Positions 1 through 8,234 of a DNA stretch of 64,000 bases are shown in pieces. The DNA comes from Fluviirhizobium alvei (lineage in GTDB: Bacteria; Pseudomonadota; Alphaproteobacteria; Rhizobiales; Rhizobiaceae), in contig NZ_JAUOZU010000001.1 of NCBI RefSeq assembly GCF_030551875.1, forward strand, positions 248,001 through 312,000, read 5' to 3'. The notes beneath the pieces are model-generated. The model did no database searches. It was not told the origin of the DNA and was given only the letters and a program-made list of their open reading frames with translations. Every line of letters starts with the position of its first letter. Position 1 is the stretch's first letter. Both the position numbers and the translations under genes were made by a program.

Positions 1-1154
1 ATCTCGAGATCGCCGTCTCGCTCCGTTTCAACGAAAGCCGGCTCGCCCATCAGCAGACGCTGGTCGAGACACGCGATGCCTTGCGGGACGAGGCGCGCGC
101 GGTACTGAGCCAGGCCGTCGGACATCTCAGCCAGAAAGATTTCACCGGTTCGCAGCCGATCGAGGCGCCGGAAGCCTATGCCGATCTCGTCGAGAGCCTG
201 AATGAAGCGCTCTCCGAAATCCGGCTGTCGCTGGCCGATGCCAGGACGGGAAGCGAAGCCGCGGCAACGACAACGAGCCGCATTGCGCTTGGCGCCGCCT
301 CTCTGGCGGACCGGTCGCGCCTGGGCGCACGTGCCGTCTCGCAGGCTGCGTCCGAACTGTCCGATTTTGCCGATCATGTCCGCGAGACAGCCGGCCGCGC
401 CTCGGCCGTAGCCGCCGATACTCGCAGGGCCCGTCAGGCTGCCGAAGCATCCGGCCAGGTCGCCAGCGAAGCCATCAGCGCGATGTCGGGTATCGAACAG
501 TCGGCCGAGAAGATCGGCCAGATCATCGGGACCATCGACGAGATTGCCTTCCAGACCAACCTCTTGGCACTCAATGCCGGTATCGAGGCCGCACGCGCTG
601 GCGATGCGGGCAAGGGGTTTGCGGTCGTCGCCCAGGAAGTTCGCGCACTGGCTCAGAGATCGGCGGAAGCCGCACGCGAGATCAAGGGCCTCGTCAGCGA
701 GACGAAGGTTCAGGTTGAGGCCGGTGTGGATACCGTCGGTCGGACCCAGAATGCGATCGGCGACATCGTCGCCCAGGTCAGTGCCATCAATGATGCGGTC
801 ATCGGGCTCACCGACAAGACAAGCGAAGCCGCAGAAGGTGTGGCCGAGCTTTCGCGCCGTACTGCGACCGCTGCGATCGATCTCGACGCCTCAAGCCAGT
901 TGGCAGGCAATGCCAAGGCGGATGCCGACGATCTCGCCACCGTCATCCTCGAACTTGGCGACAAGATCCGCTCGTTCCGGATCGAGCGCCCGGTTGAAGC
1001 ACCACGGTCGCGGGTGCAAGTCATCCCGCAGGCAGTGCGGGCGATGGCACCGGCGAGCGAACAGGCCCACAGCGCGCGTGCGGTTGAAAACCGTGACAAT
1101 CGCCTGATCGGTTCAGATCCCTTCCAGCACAATGAGGGGAGGGCGTTCGGATGA
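1..1154 (+). CDS. icpA: Methyl-accepting chemotaxis protein, 3' part (IcpA/McpE-like)
   Basis: Chemoreceptor signalling portion; the 5' end lies outside the window and the frame is open from base 3. The visible part is a long helical coiled coil. The conserved receptor hairpin tip, around bases 535-640, includes [16 protein letters not shown] and [18 protein letters not shown], which binds CheA/CheW. No membrane segment is visible in the retained part, which fits a soluble receptor such as S. meliloti IcpA (McpE), the usual first gene of this operon, but the sensory end cannot be seen. The C-terminus carries a proline/arginine-rich tail and no NWETF-type CheR-tethering pentapeptide. The stop codon overlaps an ATG at 1151 (ATGA). 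The identity as a receptor is firm; the name rests on synteny. Confidence 0.9.
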   Translation, partial: LEIAVSLRFNESRLAHQQTLVETRDALRDEARAVLSQAVGHLSQKDFTGSQPIEAPEAYADLVESLNEALSEIRLSLADARTGSEAAATTTSRIALGAASLADRSRLGARAVSQAASELSDFADHVRETAGRASAVAADTRRARQAAEASGQVASEAISAMSGIEQSAEKIGQIIGTIDEIAFQTNLLALNAGIEAARAGDAGKGFAVVAQEVRALAQRSAEAAREIKGLVSETKVQVEAGVDTVGRTQNAIGDIVAQVSAINDAVIGLTDKTSEAAEGVAELSRRTATAAIDLDASSQLAGNAKADADDLATVILELGDKIRSFRIERPVEAPRSRVQVIPQAVRAMAPASEQAHSARAVENRDNRLIGSDPFQHNEGRAFG

Positions 1155-1303
1155 AGTCGATGAAACACGAGGATGCCTGGAACGACAGCCGTTTCCGCCG
1201 CTGGCAGGGAATGACCGAATGCTGCTTCCAGGAAACGCTTTCGGGAACCAGAACCAGACCTCAAGCCAGATCCGTTCCGGCAAACAAAGGATTGAATTCA
1301 TGA
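1151..1303 (+). CDS. Hypothetical 50-residue small ORF between receptor gene and cheS
   Basis: A short open frame of 51 codons fills the gap between the receptor gene and cheS. Its ATG overlaps the receptor stop (ATGA at 1151-1154) and its stop overlaps the cheS ATG (ATGA at 1300-1303), the same coupling arrangement as other pairs in this operon. A purine-rich Shine-Dalgarno-like stretch (GAGGGGAGGG) lies about 8-10 bases upstream. The predicted peptide starts [15 protein letters not shown], is basic, and contains a Cys-Cys pair at residues 24-25; no membrane segment or known family is recognised. Alternatively this is only a translational-coupling spacer, or the region is an N-terminal extension of cheS read in another frame from ATG 1132. 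Confidence 0.4.
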   Translation: MKSMKHEDAWNDSRFRRWQGMTECCFQETLSGTRTRPQARSVPANKGLNS

Positions 1304-1599
1304 GCGCAAAGACAGGTGCAGCCAAGAAACTGAGCCTTGAAAAGGTGCTGGATCTCAATGAGGCCACTGCACTGCAAACCAAGTTGATGGCTCTCAAAGG
1401 CAGCGATGTCACGATCGATGCCTCGGCGGTCGAGCGTGTCGGCGCACTCTGCGTGCAGGTGCTGATGTCTGCGGCAAAGACTTGGGAAGAAGAAAAGAAA
1501 AACTTCACAATCGAGAATGTTTCCGACGCCATGAGCAAGACGATGCAGCTCATCGGCGTCAACTACGATCATCTGCTGGCAAAGGAGAGCAGGAAATGA
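1300..1599 (+). CDS. cheS: Chemotaxis protein CheS, STAS domain
   Basis: A 99-residue single STAS-domain protein. In S. meliloti CheS binds the CheA P1 domain and strengthens CheA-CheY1 interaction, speeding drainage of phosphate to CheY1. The STAS signature is seen as a beta strand followed by a helix start (VTIDASAVERVGALCVQVL, residues 36-54), where anti-sigma antagonists carry their regulatory Ser; here the position is occupied by the VERVGAL segment. Start ATG 1300 is preferred because the length fits the family and AAAGG lies 10 bases upstream; an in-frame ATG at 1132 would add 56 residues with no family resemblance. The stop overlaps the cheY1 start (ATGA). Confidence 0.85.
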   Translation: MSAKTGAAKKLSLEKVLDLNEATALQTKLMALKGSDVTIDASAVERVGALCVQVLMSAAKTWEEEKKNFTIENVSDAMSKTMQLIGVNYDHLLAKESRK

Positions 1600-1961
1600 A
1601 GAAAAAGGTACTTACGGTAGATGACTCCCGTACGATCCGGAACATGCTTCTCGTCACCCTCAACAATGCGGGTTTCGAGACCATTCAGGCCGAAGACGGG
1701 ATCGAAGGCCTCGAAGTTCTGGAAGAATGCAATCCGGACGTCATCGTAACCGACATCAACATGCCGCGTCTTGATGGCTTCGGCTTCATTGAAGGCGTTC
1801 GCCGCAACGACAAGTACCGGGCGATCCCGATCCTCGTCCTGACGACGGAAAGCGATGCCGAAAAGAAGAACCGTGCTCGCCAGGCTGGCGCGACCGGCTG
1901 GATCGTCAAGCCATTCGATCCGACAAAGCTCATTGATGCGATCGAGCGTGTAACCGCCTGA
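1596..1961 (+). CDS. cheY1: Response regulator CheY1 (phosphate sink)
   Basis: Stand-alone receiver domain, 121 residues. Acidic pair D9-D10, phosphoacceptor D53 (VTDINMP), T83 and K105 (VKPF) are all present, so it should be phosphorylated by CheA. In the rhizobial two-CheY scheme CheY1 does not control the motor but drains phosphate from CheY2 through CheA, replacing a phosphatase. The ATG at 1596 overlaps the cheS stop; GGAGAGCAGG just upstream serves as ribosome binding site. The position directly after cheS and before cheA identifies it as CheY1 rather than the second CheY at 6.8 kb. Confidence 0.95.
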   Translation: MKKKVLTVDDSRTIRNMLLVTLNNAGFETIQAEDGIEGLEVLEECNPDVIVTDINMPRLDGFGFIEGVRRNDKYRAIPILVLTTESDAEKKNRARQAGATGWIVKPFDPTKLIDAIERVTA

Positions 1962-1977
1962 ACCGGGAACTATTCCT

Positions 1978-4293
1978 ATGGATATGAACGAAATCAAAGA
2001 GATCTTTTTCCAGGAATGCGAAGAGCAGCTCGCTGAACTGGAATCCGGTCTCCTCAAGATGAATGATGGGGAAACGGACTCTGAAACGGTCAACGCCGTG
2101 TTCCGTGCCGTTCACTCTATCAAGGGGGGCGCCGGGGCCTTCGGCCTCGATGACCTCGTCGCATTCGCACATGTGTTCGAGACCACTCTGGATTGCGTTC
2201 GTTCCAACAAGCTGGATCCTGGCCCAGACGTCATGAAGGTCATGCTCAAGTCGGCGGACGTGCTCGCCGACCTGACCGTTGCCGCACGCGAAGGCGGTTC
2301 GGTCGATCCGAGCCGCACCGTCGGTCTGGTCAAGGACCTCGAGGCGCTGGCGAACGGAGAGCCCGTCTCGTCGGGCGGTCATCCGGTTCCCGAGGCTCCC
2401 AAGGCTGCCAAGCCAGCAGCAGCCAAGGCGCCCGAACCGGTGGTCGAAAAGGCGGCTCCGGCCCCGACCGATGACAGCGGGTTCCAGCCGATCCCGTTCT
2501 CCTTCGATGATTTCGGCGATGCCGAAGAGGAGAAGGTGCTTCCGACCTACGAAGTCATTTTCAAGCCGAGATCGGATCTTTATTCCAAGGGCAATGATGC
2601 GGCGCTGCTGCTACGCGACCTTCATCGCCTTGGTGACATGAGCATCCATTGCGACATGTCGAGCCTGCCGACGCTCGATCAGCTGGATCCGGAAGCTGCT
2701 TACTTCCATTGGAAGGTCTGGATCAAGACCGACAAGGGCGAGGAAGGGATCCGTCAGGTTTTCGAATTCGCCGAATGGGATTGCGAGCTTGATGTTCGGG
2801 CGCTGAACGAAGGCGAAGCCGAAGAAACCGCCGCTGCGGGCGAAGAACTGCCAATGCAGCCGGTTCCCTTCGATCTCAGCATGCTGGACGAAGAGCCGGT
2901 CATGTCGATGGAATCGGATGACGACCATTCCGGCGACCACGGCCTCGAACAGGCCGCACAGGCTGCTCAGGAAGCCGCCGCCACTGCTAGCTCTGTCGTC
3001 AGCCAGGCTTCGAGCTCGGCGCGCGCTCCGGTCGAGAAGAAGGAAGCTCCGGCTGCCGCCGCCAAGACCGATGCCTCGGCCGGTGCAACACCGACCATCC
3101 GCGTCGACCTCGATCGCGTCGATCGCCTGATCAACCTGGTGGGCGAGCTTGTCATCAACCAGGCCATGCTGGCCCAGAGCGTGATCGAGAACGACAATTC
3201 CGGCACCCAAGGCATCAATATGGGTCTCGAGGAGCTGCAACAGCTCACCCGCGAGATCCAGGATTCGGTGATGGCCATCCGCGCTCAGCCGGTCAAGCCG
3301 GTGTTCCAGCGCATGTCGCGTATCGTTCGCGAAGTCGCCGACATGGTGGGCAAGTCTGTCCGACTGATCACCGAAGGCGAAAACACCGAAGTCGACAAGA
3401 CGGTCATCGACAAGCTCGCCGAGCCGCTGACGCACATGATCCGCAACTCGGTCGACCACGGCATTGAATCGCCGGAAAAGCGTGCCGCTGTCGGCAAGCC
3501 GGCGGATGGTACCGTTCGACTGACCGCGAAACATCGTTCCGGCCGTATCGTCATCGAACTCTCGGACGACGGTGCCGGTATCAACCGCGAAAAGGTCAAG
3601 CAGAAGGCGATCGACAACGATCTCATCCCGGCCGATGCCAATCTGTCGGATGAAGAAATCGACAACCTGATCTTCATGCCGGGCTTCTCTACGGCCGACA
3701 AGATCACTGACGTATCCGGACGCGGCGTCGGCATGGACGTCGTCAAGCGCTCGATCCAGGCACTCGGCGGTCGTATCTCGATCCATTCGCGCCCGGGTCA
3801 CGGCTCGACCTTCACCATGAGCTTGCCGCTGACGCTCGCCGTCCTCGATGGCATGGTGGTGACGGTTGCAAACCAGACGCTCGTGGTTCCGCTCACGGCC
3901 ATCGTCGAAACGCTGCAGCCGGAAGCCTCCTCGATCCACTCCTTCGGCGCGTCGCAGAAGCTGATTGCCATCCGCAATTCATTCTGCCCGCTCGTCGATG
4001 TCGGTCGCATCCTCAACTTCCGCGGCCAGCCGGCCAACCCGGTCGACGGTGTTGCCCTGCTCGTGGAATCGGAAGGTGGCGGCCAGCGCGCGCTTATGGT
4101 CGATGCGATCCAGGGCCAGCGCCAGGTCGTCATCAAGAGCCTTGAAGCGAACTACACCCACGTTCCGGGCATCGCTGCGGCAACCATCCTCGGCGATGGC
4201 CGCGTGGCGCTGATCCTCGATGTCGATGCCGTGGTTGCCGCCTCGCGCGGTCAATCGCTGAAGATGGACAATGCGTTGGCCGCTACAGGCTGA
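1978..4293 (+). CDS. cheA: Chemotaxis histidine kinase CheA
   Basis: Cytoplasmic kinase of 771 residues that autophosphorylates under receptor control and passes phosphate to CheY1, CheY2 and CheB. Domains in order: P1/Hpt with phosphorylated H46 in AVHSIKGGAGAFG; an Ala/Pro-rich linker; a P2-like CheY/CheB docking region at about 185-280; a second Ala-rich linker; P3 dimerisation at about 370-430 (DRVDRLINLVGELVI); P4 ATPase with N box (HMIRNSVDHGIE), G1 (DDGAGI) and G2 (VSGRGVGMDVV); P5 CheW-like domain at about 615-765. Sixteen bases separate it from cheY1. Length is slightly above the E. coli protein because of the two linkers. Nothing essential is missing. Confidence 0.97.
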   Translation: MDMNEIKEIFFQECEEQLAELESGLLKMNDGETDSETVNAVFRAVHSIKGGAGAFGLDDLVAFAHVFETTLDCVRSNKLDPGPDVMKVMLKSADVLADLTVAAREGGSVDPSRTVGLVKDLEALANGEPVSSGGHPVPEAPKAAKPAAAKAPEPVVEKAAPAPTDDSGFQPIPFSFDDFGDAEEEKVLPTYEVIFKPRSDLYSKGNDAALLLRDLHRLGDMSIHCDMSSLPTLDQLDPEAAYFHWKVWIKTDKGEEGIRQVFEFAEWDCELDVRALNEGEAEETAAAGEELPMQPVPFDLSMLDEEPVMSMESDDDHSGDHGLEQAAQAAQEAAATASSVVSQASSSARAPVEKKEAPAAAAKTDASAGATPTIRVDLDRVDRLINLVGELVINQAMLAQSVIENDNSGTQGINMGLEELQQLTREIQDSVMAIRAQPVKPVFQRMSRIVREVADMVGKSVRLITEGENTEVDKTVIDKLAEPLTHMIRNSVDHGIESPEKRAAVGKPADGTVRLTAKHRSGRIVIELSDDGAGINREKVKQKAIDNDLIPADANLSDEEIDNLIFMPGFSTADKITDVSGRGVGMDVVKRSIQALGGRISIHSRPGHGSTFTMSLPLTLAVLDGMVVTVANQTLVVPLTAIVETLQPEASSIHSFGASQKLIAIRNSFCPLVDVGRILNFRGQPANPVDGVALLVESEGGGQRALMVDAIQGQRQVVIKSLEANYTHVPGIAAATILGDGRVALILDVDAVVAASRGQSLKMDNALAATG

Positions 4294-4322
4294 CAGATAG
4301 GTGAGAAGCAGGAAGAACACTC

Positions 4323-4790
4323 ATGACGTACACTGCAAAAGCCATATCGCAAGGGGGACGCGAACTGATCGCGTTCCGCATCGGCGATCAGGAATTTACC
4401 GTGAACATTATGGCTGTCCGTGAAATCCGCGGCTGGACGCCTGCGACGCCAATGCCGCACACGCCCGCCTACATGATGGGCGTGATAAACCTCCGCGGCG
4501 CTGTGCTTCCGATCATCGATCTTTCCGCTCGGCTCGGCATGAAACCGGCCCAGCCGACGGCGCGCCACGTCATCATCGTCGCGCAGGTGCATGACAAGAT
4601 TGTCGGTCTGCTGGTTGATGCAGTTTCCGATATATTGACGATTACCGACGATAACATTCAGCCGACGCCCGAAGTGGCGTCGGATCTCGAGCGCTCTTTT
4701 GCCCGTGGCATCATTGCAATCGAGAACCGCATGATCTGCCTGGTCGAACTGGAAGCCATCTTCCCCGATATTGAAAGCGAAGCCGCGTGA
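4323..4790 (+). CDS. cheW: Chemotaxis adaptor CheW
   Basis: Scaffold of 155 residues coupling receptors to CheA at the signalling arrays. It is one CheW-like SH3-type domain; recognisable stretches are [15 protein letters not shown], the [17 protein letters not shown] core around residues 57-73 and [22 protein letters not shown] lies just upstream of the ATG as ribosome binding site. It ends overlapping the start of cheR by four bases (GTGA), in line with the tight packing of the operon. Confidence 0.96.
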   Translation: MTYTAKAISQGGRELIAFRIGDQEFTVNIMAVREIRGWTPATPMPHTPAYMMGVINLRGAVLPIIDLSARLGMKPAQPTARHVIIVAQVHDKIVGLLVDAVSDILTITDDNIQPTPEVASDLERSFARGIIAIENRMICLVELEAIFPDIESEAA

Positions 4791-5695
4791 ACATGAACCC
4801 TGCCATTGATCAAAGACGCAATCAGGACGAAATCCTCGCCGGCGGAGAATTTCCGCTGACGCGGCGGGATCTCGCCGAAATTGCGCAGATGATCTATTCG
4901 GATGCCGGGATTTTTCTCAACGAGACGAAGGCCTCGTTGGTCTATTCGCGTCTGTCGAAGCATATTCGGCAGCTAGGCCTCAGGAACTTCCGTGAATATT
5001 GCGATCTGGTTGCATCTCCTGCCGGTGCCGCCGAACGTCGCGAGATGCTGTCGTTCCTCACCACCAACTTCACCCGCTTCTTCCGCGAGAACCACCATTT
5101 CGAACATCTGCGTGACGAAGTGATGCCCGGCGTCATCAGCCGCTTGAAGGCTGGCGGTCGCGTGCGGTTCTGGTCTGCGGCCTCATCCGATGGCCAGGAG
5201 CCCTATTCGATCGCATTGACTGCGATCACCGCGCTGCCGAACATCGCAGATTACGATTTCAAGATCCTGGCGACCGATATCGATCCCAAGATCCTAGCTG
5301 CCGCACGTCTCGGCGCCTATGACGTTTCATCTCTTGAGACCGTCAGTCCGCAGATGCGCAAGCAATGGTTCCGTGAAGTGACCGTCGACGGCAAGCCGAA
5401 ATGGCAGGTGGTCGATGCACTGAAGCGTCTAATTACCTTCAACGAACTCAACCTCATGGCCGCCTGGCCTTTCAAGGGTAAGTTCGATGTCATTTTCTGC
5501 CGTAACGTCGTCATCTATTTCGATGAGCCGACGCAGATGCGCATCTGGTCGCGCTTTTCGGAACTGCTGCCGGAGGGAGGCTATCTCTATATCGGTCATT
5601 CCGAGCGTGTGAGCGGCGAGGCGAAGGCCCATTTCGATAACACCGGCATCACGACCTACAAATACATCGGCAAATCAGGTGGAAGGAAAGGTTGA
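4787..5695 (+). CDS. cheR: Chemoreceptor methyltransferase CheR
   Basis: SAM-dependent protein-glutamate methyltransferase that adapts receptors. An N-terminal all-helical CheR domain ([19 protein letters not shown], about residues 85-103) is followed by the Rossmann-type catalytic part with the SAM-binding segment [19 protein letters not shown] and the late motifs [14 protein letters not shown] and [12 protein letters not shown]. The GTG at 4787 overlaps the cheW stop (GTGA); an in-frame ATG at 4793 is an equally possible start, changing the length by two residues. The usual CheR length of about 300 is met. The stop overlaps the cheB ATG by one base. Confidence 0.96.
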   Translation: MNMNPAIDQRRNQDEILAGGEFPLTRRDLAEIAQMIYSDAGIFLNETKASLVYSRLSKHIRQLGLRNFREYCDLVASPAGAAERREMLSFLTTNFTRFFRENHHFEHLRDEVMPGVISRLKAGGRVRFWSAASSDGQEPYSIALTAITALPNIADYDFKILATDIDPKILAAARLGAYDVSSLETVSPQMRKQWFREVTVDGKPKWQVVDALKRLITFNELNLMAAWPFKGKFDVIFCRNVVIYFDEPTQMRIWSRFSELLPEGGYLYIGHSERVSGEAKAHFDNTGITTYKYIGKSGGRKG

Positions 5696-6753
5696 TGGCG
5701 CCAGCTCGCGTTCTCGTCGTCGATGACTCGCCCACCATGCGGGGCCTGATCTCGGCTGTGCTCAATTCCGATCCCGATGTCGATGTCGTAGGCCAGGCCG
5801 GCGATGCCATGCAAGCGCGCGCCGCCATCAAGGAACTCAATCCCGATGTGGTGACGCTCGATATCGAGATGCCGAACATGAACGGTCTCGAGTTTCTCGA
5901 GAAGATCATGACGCTCAGACCCATGCCGGTCATCATGGTATCGTCGTTGACCCACCGTGGAGCCGAAGCGACGATCACGGCGCTTGAAATCGGTGCGTTC
6001 GATTGCATCAGCAAACCGGCACCGGGCGATACGCGTCCCTTCCATGAACTGATCGACAAGGTCAAGGCTGCCGCAAAGTCGGGCACGCGGTTCCAGGCAG
6101 GACGTCAGGCGCCGCTGCGGGCAGCTCCCGCGGCCAATGTCAACGTCTCGACGGATTACCGCGTCGGCCGCAAGGTCGTAGCAATCGGCTCGTCGACCGG
6201 CGGCGTCGAAGCGCTGATCGAAGTGTTGAAGGGCTTTCCGCCCAACTGCCCGCCGACAGTGATTACCCAGCATATGCCGGCGACCTTCACCAAGAGTTTC
6301 GCCGAGCGGCTGAACCGCCTCTGTGCGCCGCAGGTGCAGGAAGCGACCGACAATGCGCGCCTCGAGATCGGCCGGATCTACCTCGCACCCGGCGGGGACC
6401 GGCATATGATCGTGGCCAACCCGCATGCGCCGGTCTGTCGTCTTATCGACAAACCACCGGTAAATGGTCATAGACCGTCGGTGGATGTACTGTTTGATTC
6501 GGTCGCCGAAATCGCCGGTCGCAATGCGGTCGGTGTCATCCTGACCGGCATGGGGCGCGACGGCGCTGCCGGTTTGTTGAAGATGCGCCATGCAGGCGCT
6601 CGTACCGTCGGTCAAAATGAAAAGACCTGCGTAGTTTATGGAATGCCTCGGGTCGCGTTCGAACTCGGTGCTGTCGAACAACAGTTGCCGTTGAACGCGA
6701 TCGGAGAAGAAGTGCTGAAACTTACAGCCGCCCGCAGAGAAGGGAGCGACTAA
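5695..6753 (+). CDS. cheB: Chemotaxis methylesterase CheB
   Basis: Receptor demethylase and glutamine deamidase of 352 residues, activated by CheA. The receiver domain (1-125) has D10-D11, phosphoacceptor D56 (TLDIEMP) and a C-terminal KP pair (CISKPAP). After a linker the esterase domain shows the catalytic Ser in [12 protein letters not shown], His in [18 protein letters not shown] and Asp in [10 protein letters not shown]. The ATG at 5695 shares one base with the cheR stop (TGATG); a TTG three bases earlier is less likely. GGAAGGAAAGG upstream is a strong ribosome binding site. Confidence 0.97.
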   Translation: MAPARVLVVDDSPTMRGLISAVLNSDPDVDVVGQAGDAMQARAAIKELNPDVVTLDIEMPNMNGLEFLEKIMTLRPMPVIMVSSLTHRGAEATITALEIGAFDCISKPAPGDTRPFHELIDKVKAAAKSGTRFQAGRQAPLRAAPAANVNVSTDYRVGRKVVAIGSSTGGVEALIEVLKGFPPNCPPTVITQHMPATFTKSFAERLNRLCAPQVQEATDNARLEIGRIYLAPGGDRHMIVANPHAPVCRLIDKPPVNGHRPSVDVLFDSVAEIAGRNAVGVILTGMGRDGAAGLLKMRHAGARTVGQNEKTCVVYGMPRVAFELGAVEQQLPLNAIGEEVLKLTAARREGSD

Positions 6754-6754
6754 A

Positions 6755-7144
6755 ATGTCAATAGCGGAAAAAATCAAAGTGCTCATCGTGGACGACCAGG
6801 TCACGAGCCGCCTTCTGTTGAGCGATGCGCTGACGCAACTCGGCTTCAAACAGATTACGGCAGCCGGTGACGGGATGCAGGGTGCGCAGATCATGGCGCA
6901 GCAGCCGCATCACCTGGTGATCTCCGACTTCAACATGCCGAAGATGGATGGTCTCGGCCTGCTTCAGGCCGTGCGGTCCAACCCGGCGACCAAGAAGGCG
7001 GCCTTCATCATCCTGACGGCCCAGGGCGATCGCGCGCTGGTGCAGAAGGCGGCCCAGATGGGTGCAAACAACGTCTTGGCCAAGCCGTTCACCATTGAAA
7101 AGATGAAGGCTGCTATCGAGGCTGTTTTTGGATCGCTCAAATGA
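6755..7144 (+). CDS. cheY2: Response regulator CheY2 (motor-controlling)
   Basis: Receiver-only protein of 129 residues. D13-D14, phosphoacceptor D58 (ISDFNMP), T88 region (ILTAQG) and the invariant Lys in LAKPF are present. In rhizobia CheY2-P binds the switch (FliM) and slows the unidirectional motor. The position after cheB and before cheD and the D58 numbering match S. meliloti CheY2. One base separates it from cheB; its TGA overlaps the cheD ATG (ATGA at 7141). Confidence 0.95.
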   Translation: MSIAEKIKVLIVDDQVTSRLLLSDALTQLGFKQITAAGDGMQGAQIMAQQPHHLVISDFNMPKMDGLGLLQAVRSNPATKKAAFIILTAQGDRALVQKAAQMGANNVLAKPFTIEKMKAAIEAVFGSLK

Positions 7145-7695
7145 CATTGGTTGACGGTTTCAAGAGAGTGCATGTCATCCAGGGCGAGTGGAAAGTCTCG
7201 AACGATCCCAACGTCGTGTTGTCGACCGTTCTTGGCTCCTGTGTCGCTGCCTGCCTGCGGGATCCCGTGGCCGGCATCGGCGGCATGAACCACTTTCTGC
7301 TTCCAGGGTCCGCCGAGACGCTGGCGCAGGGTGGCGATGCCTCGCGCTATGGGGTGCATCTCATGGAACTGTTGATCAACGGCCTGCTCAAGCAGGGCGC
7401 CCGCAGAGACCGGCTCGAAGCCAAGGTGTTCGGTGGAGCGAAAACGATCGCGTCCTTCTCAAATGTCGGCCAGCAAAACGCCGAATTCGCGATGCGTTTC
7501 CTCCGCGACGAAGGGATTAACGTCCTGGGGTCGTCCACTGGCGGCGATGCCGGACGCAAACTCGAATTCTGGCCTGTCTCTGGCCGCGCCCGCCAATACG
7601 CGCTGACCGGTGCCGAAACGCAGCGCACCGTACAGCAGGAAATCCGTCCGGTTGCTCCGCCGAAGCCGGCCGAAAGCTCAATCGAATTCTTCTGA
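7141..7695 (+). CDS. cheD: Chemoreceptor glutamine deamidase CheD
   Basis: Deamidates receptor glutamines, completing methylation sites. The 184-residue protein has the CheD fold motifs: catalytic C34 in [14 protein letters not shown]51 in [11 protein letters not shown], and the conserved region [19 protein letters not shown]. Those three elements are in family order and spacing. The start overlaps the cheY2 stop. A short low-complexity tail ([11 protein letters not shown]) follows the catalytic domain. Eighteen bases downstream begins cheT. Confidence 0.95.
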   Translation: MTLVDGFKRVHVIQGEWKVSNDPNVVLSTVLGSCVAACLRDPVAGIGGMNHFLLPGSAETLAQGGDASRYGVHLMELLINGLLKQGARRDRLEAKVFGGAKTIASFSNVGQQNAEFAMRFLRDEGINVLGSSTGGDAGRKLEFWPVSGRARQYALTGAETQRTVQQEIRPVAPPKPAESSIEFF

Positions 7696-7712
7696 GAAGT
7701 GGATCGTTCCTA

Positions 7713-8102
7713 ATGCCGCCTAGCATTCATCACAGCAACGACGCTTTCGAGGAAGCTCTTCCGGACGTTCTCATGCGTGTCGTGTCTGAACTGCACGATG
7801 TTGCCTATCTGATCGAGCGGATCGAACCGTTCCTGGCGAATGCGCATGGTGCCGAAGGACTGCCTGCCGCCGACCGGCTGATGGTTCTGCAGGGCATCGA
7901 TCTTGCAGTTCAGAAGACGCGCGGCCTTGCCGAATTCATCGATACGATCACGTCGGAAATCCCGTCCGCAATGCTGGTCGATGTCACGACGGCACTGAAC
8001 CTTGTGAAGCTTGCCGACATGCAGAAGGCGCTTGGCGGTAACCAGCGCCACGGCCATTCCCAGCCGCTCAGCCGTGCGGCCGGTGATTTCGACCTCTTCT
8101 GA
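7713..8102 (+). CDS. cheT: Chemotaxis protein CheT (CheZ-like phosphatase candidate)
   Basis: Helical protein of 129 residues, last gene of the che operon, in the position of S. meliloti CheT (formerly orf10). It carries D63-L-A-V-Q67, a D-x-x-x-Q signature of CheY phosphatases of the CheZ/CheX type, in a predicted long helix (about 52-78), and an acidic/hydrophobic C-terminus (GDFDLF) of the kind CheZ uses to grip CheY. Published work on S. meliloti CheT describes it as a remote CheZ homologue acting on CheY1-P and contacting CheR. The motif is visible here; the activity is inferred. Confidence 0.85.
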   Translation: MPPSIHHSNDAFEEALPDVLMRVVSELHDVAYLIERIEPFLANAHGAEGLPAADRLMVLQGIDLAVQKTRGLAEFIDTITSEIPSAMLVDVTTALNLVKLADMQKALGGNQRHGHSQPLSRAAGDFDLF

Positions 8103-8139
8103 GGTCGTCTGATCGACGATTTCTTTGTCTGTTCCTGCG

Positions 8140-8172
8140 TTCCCTGAAAACCTTCGCGCAAGTTTCAGGGAA
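8140..8172 (+). other. 10-bp inverted repeat between cheT and fliF
   Basis: TTCCCTGAAA and TTTCAGGGAA form a perfect 10-bp stem around a 13-base loop in the 132-base gap between cheT and fliF. No T-run follows on either strand, so it is not a standard Rho-independent terminator; it may be a processing or stabilising hairpin that sets the ratio of che to fliF message, or an operator. Confidence 0.6.
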
Positions 8173-8234
8173 TAGTGTCGCCAGCGGGTAATGATACCTG
8201 ACCAATGCTCGGCACAGCAACGCGCGGGAACAGA

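Noticed and set aside
1132-1299. N-terminal extension of CheS from ATG 1132
   Set aside because: The added 56 residues have no STAS similarity, and ATG 1300 has a good ribosome binding site and gives family length; kept only as an alternative.
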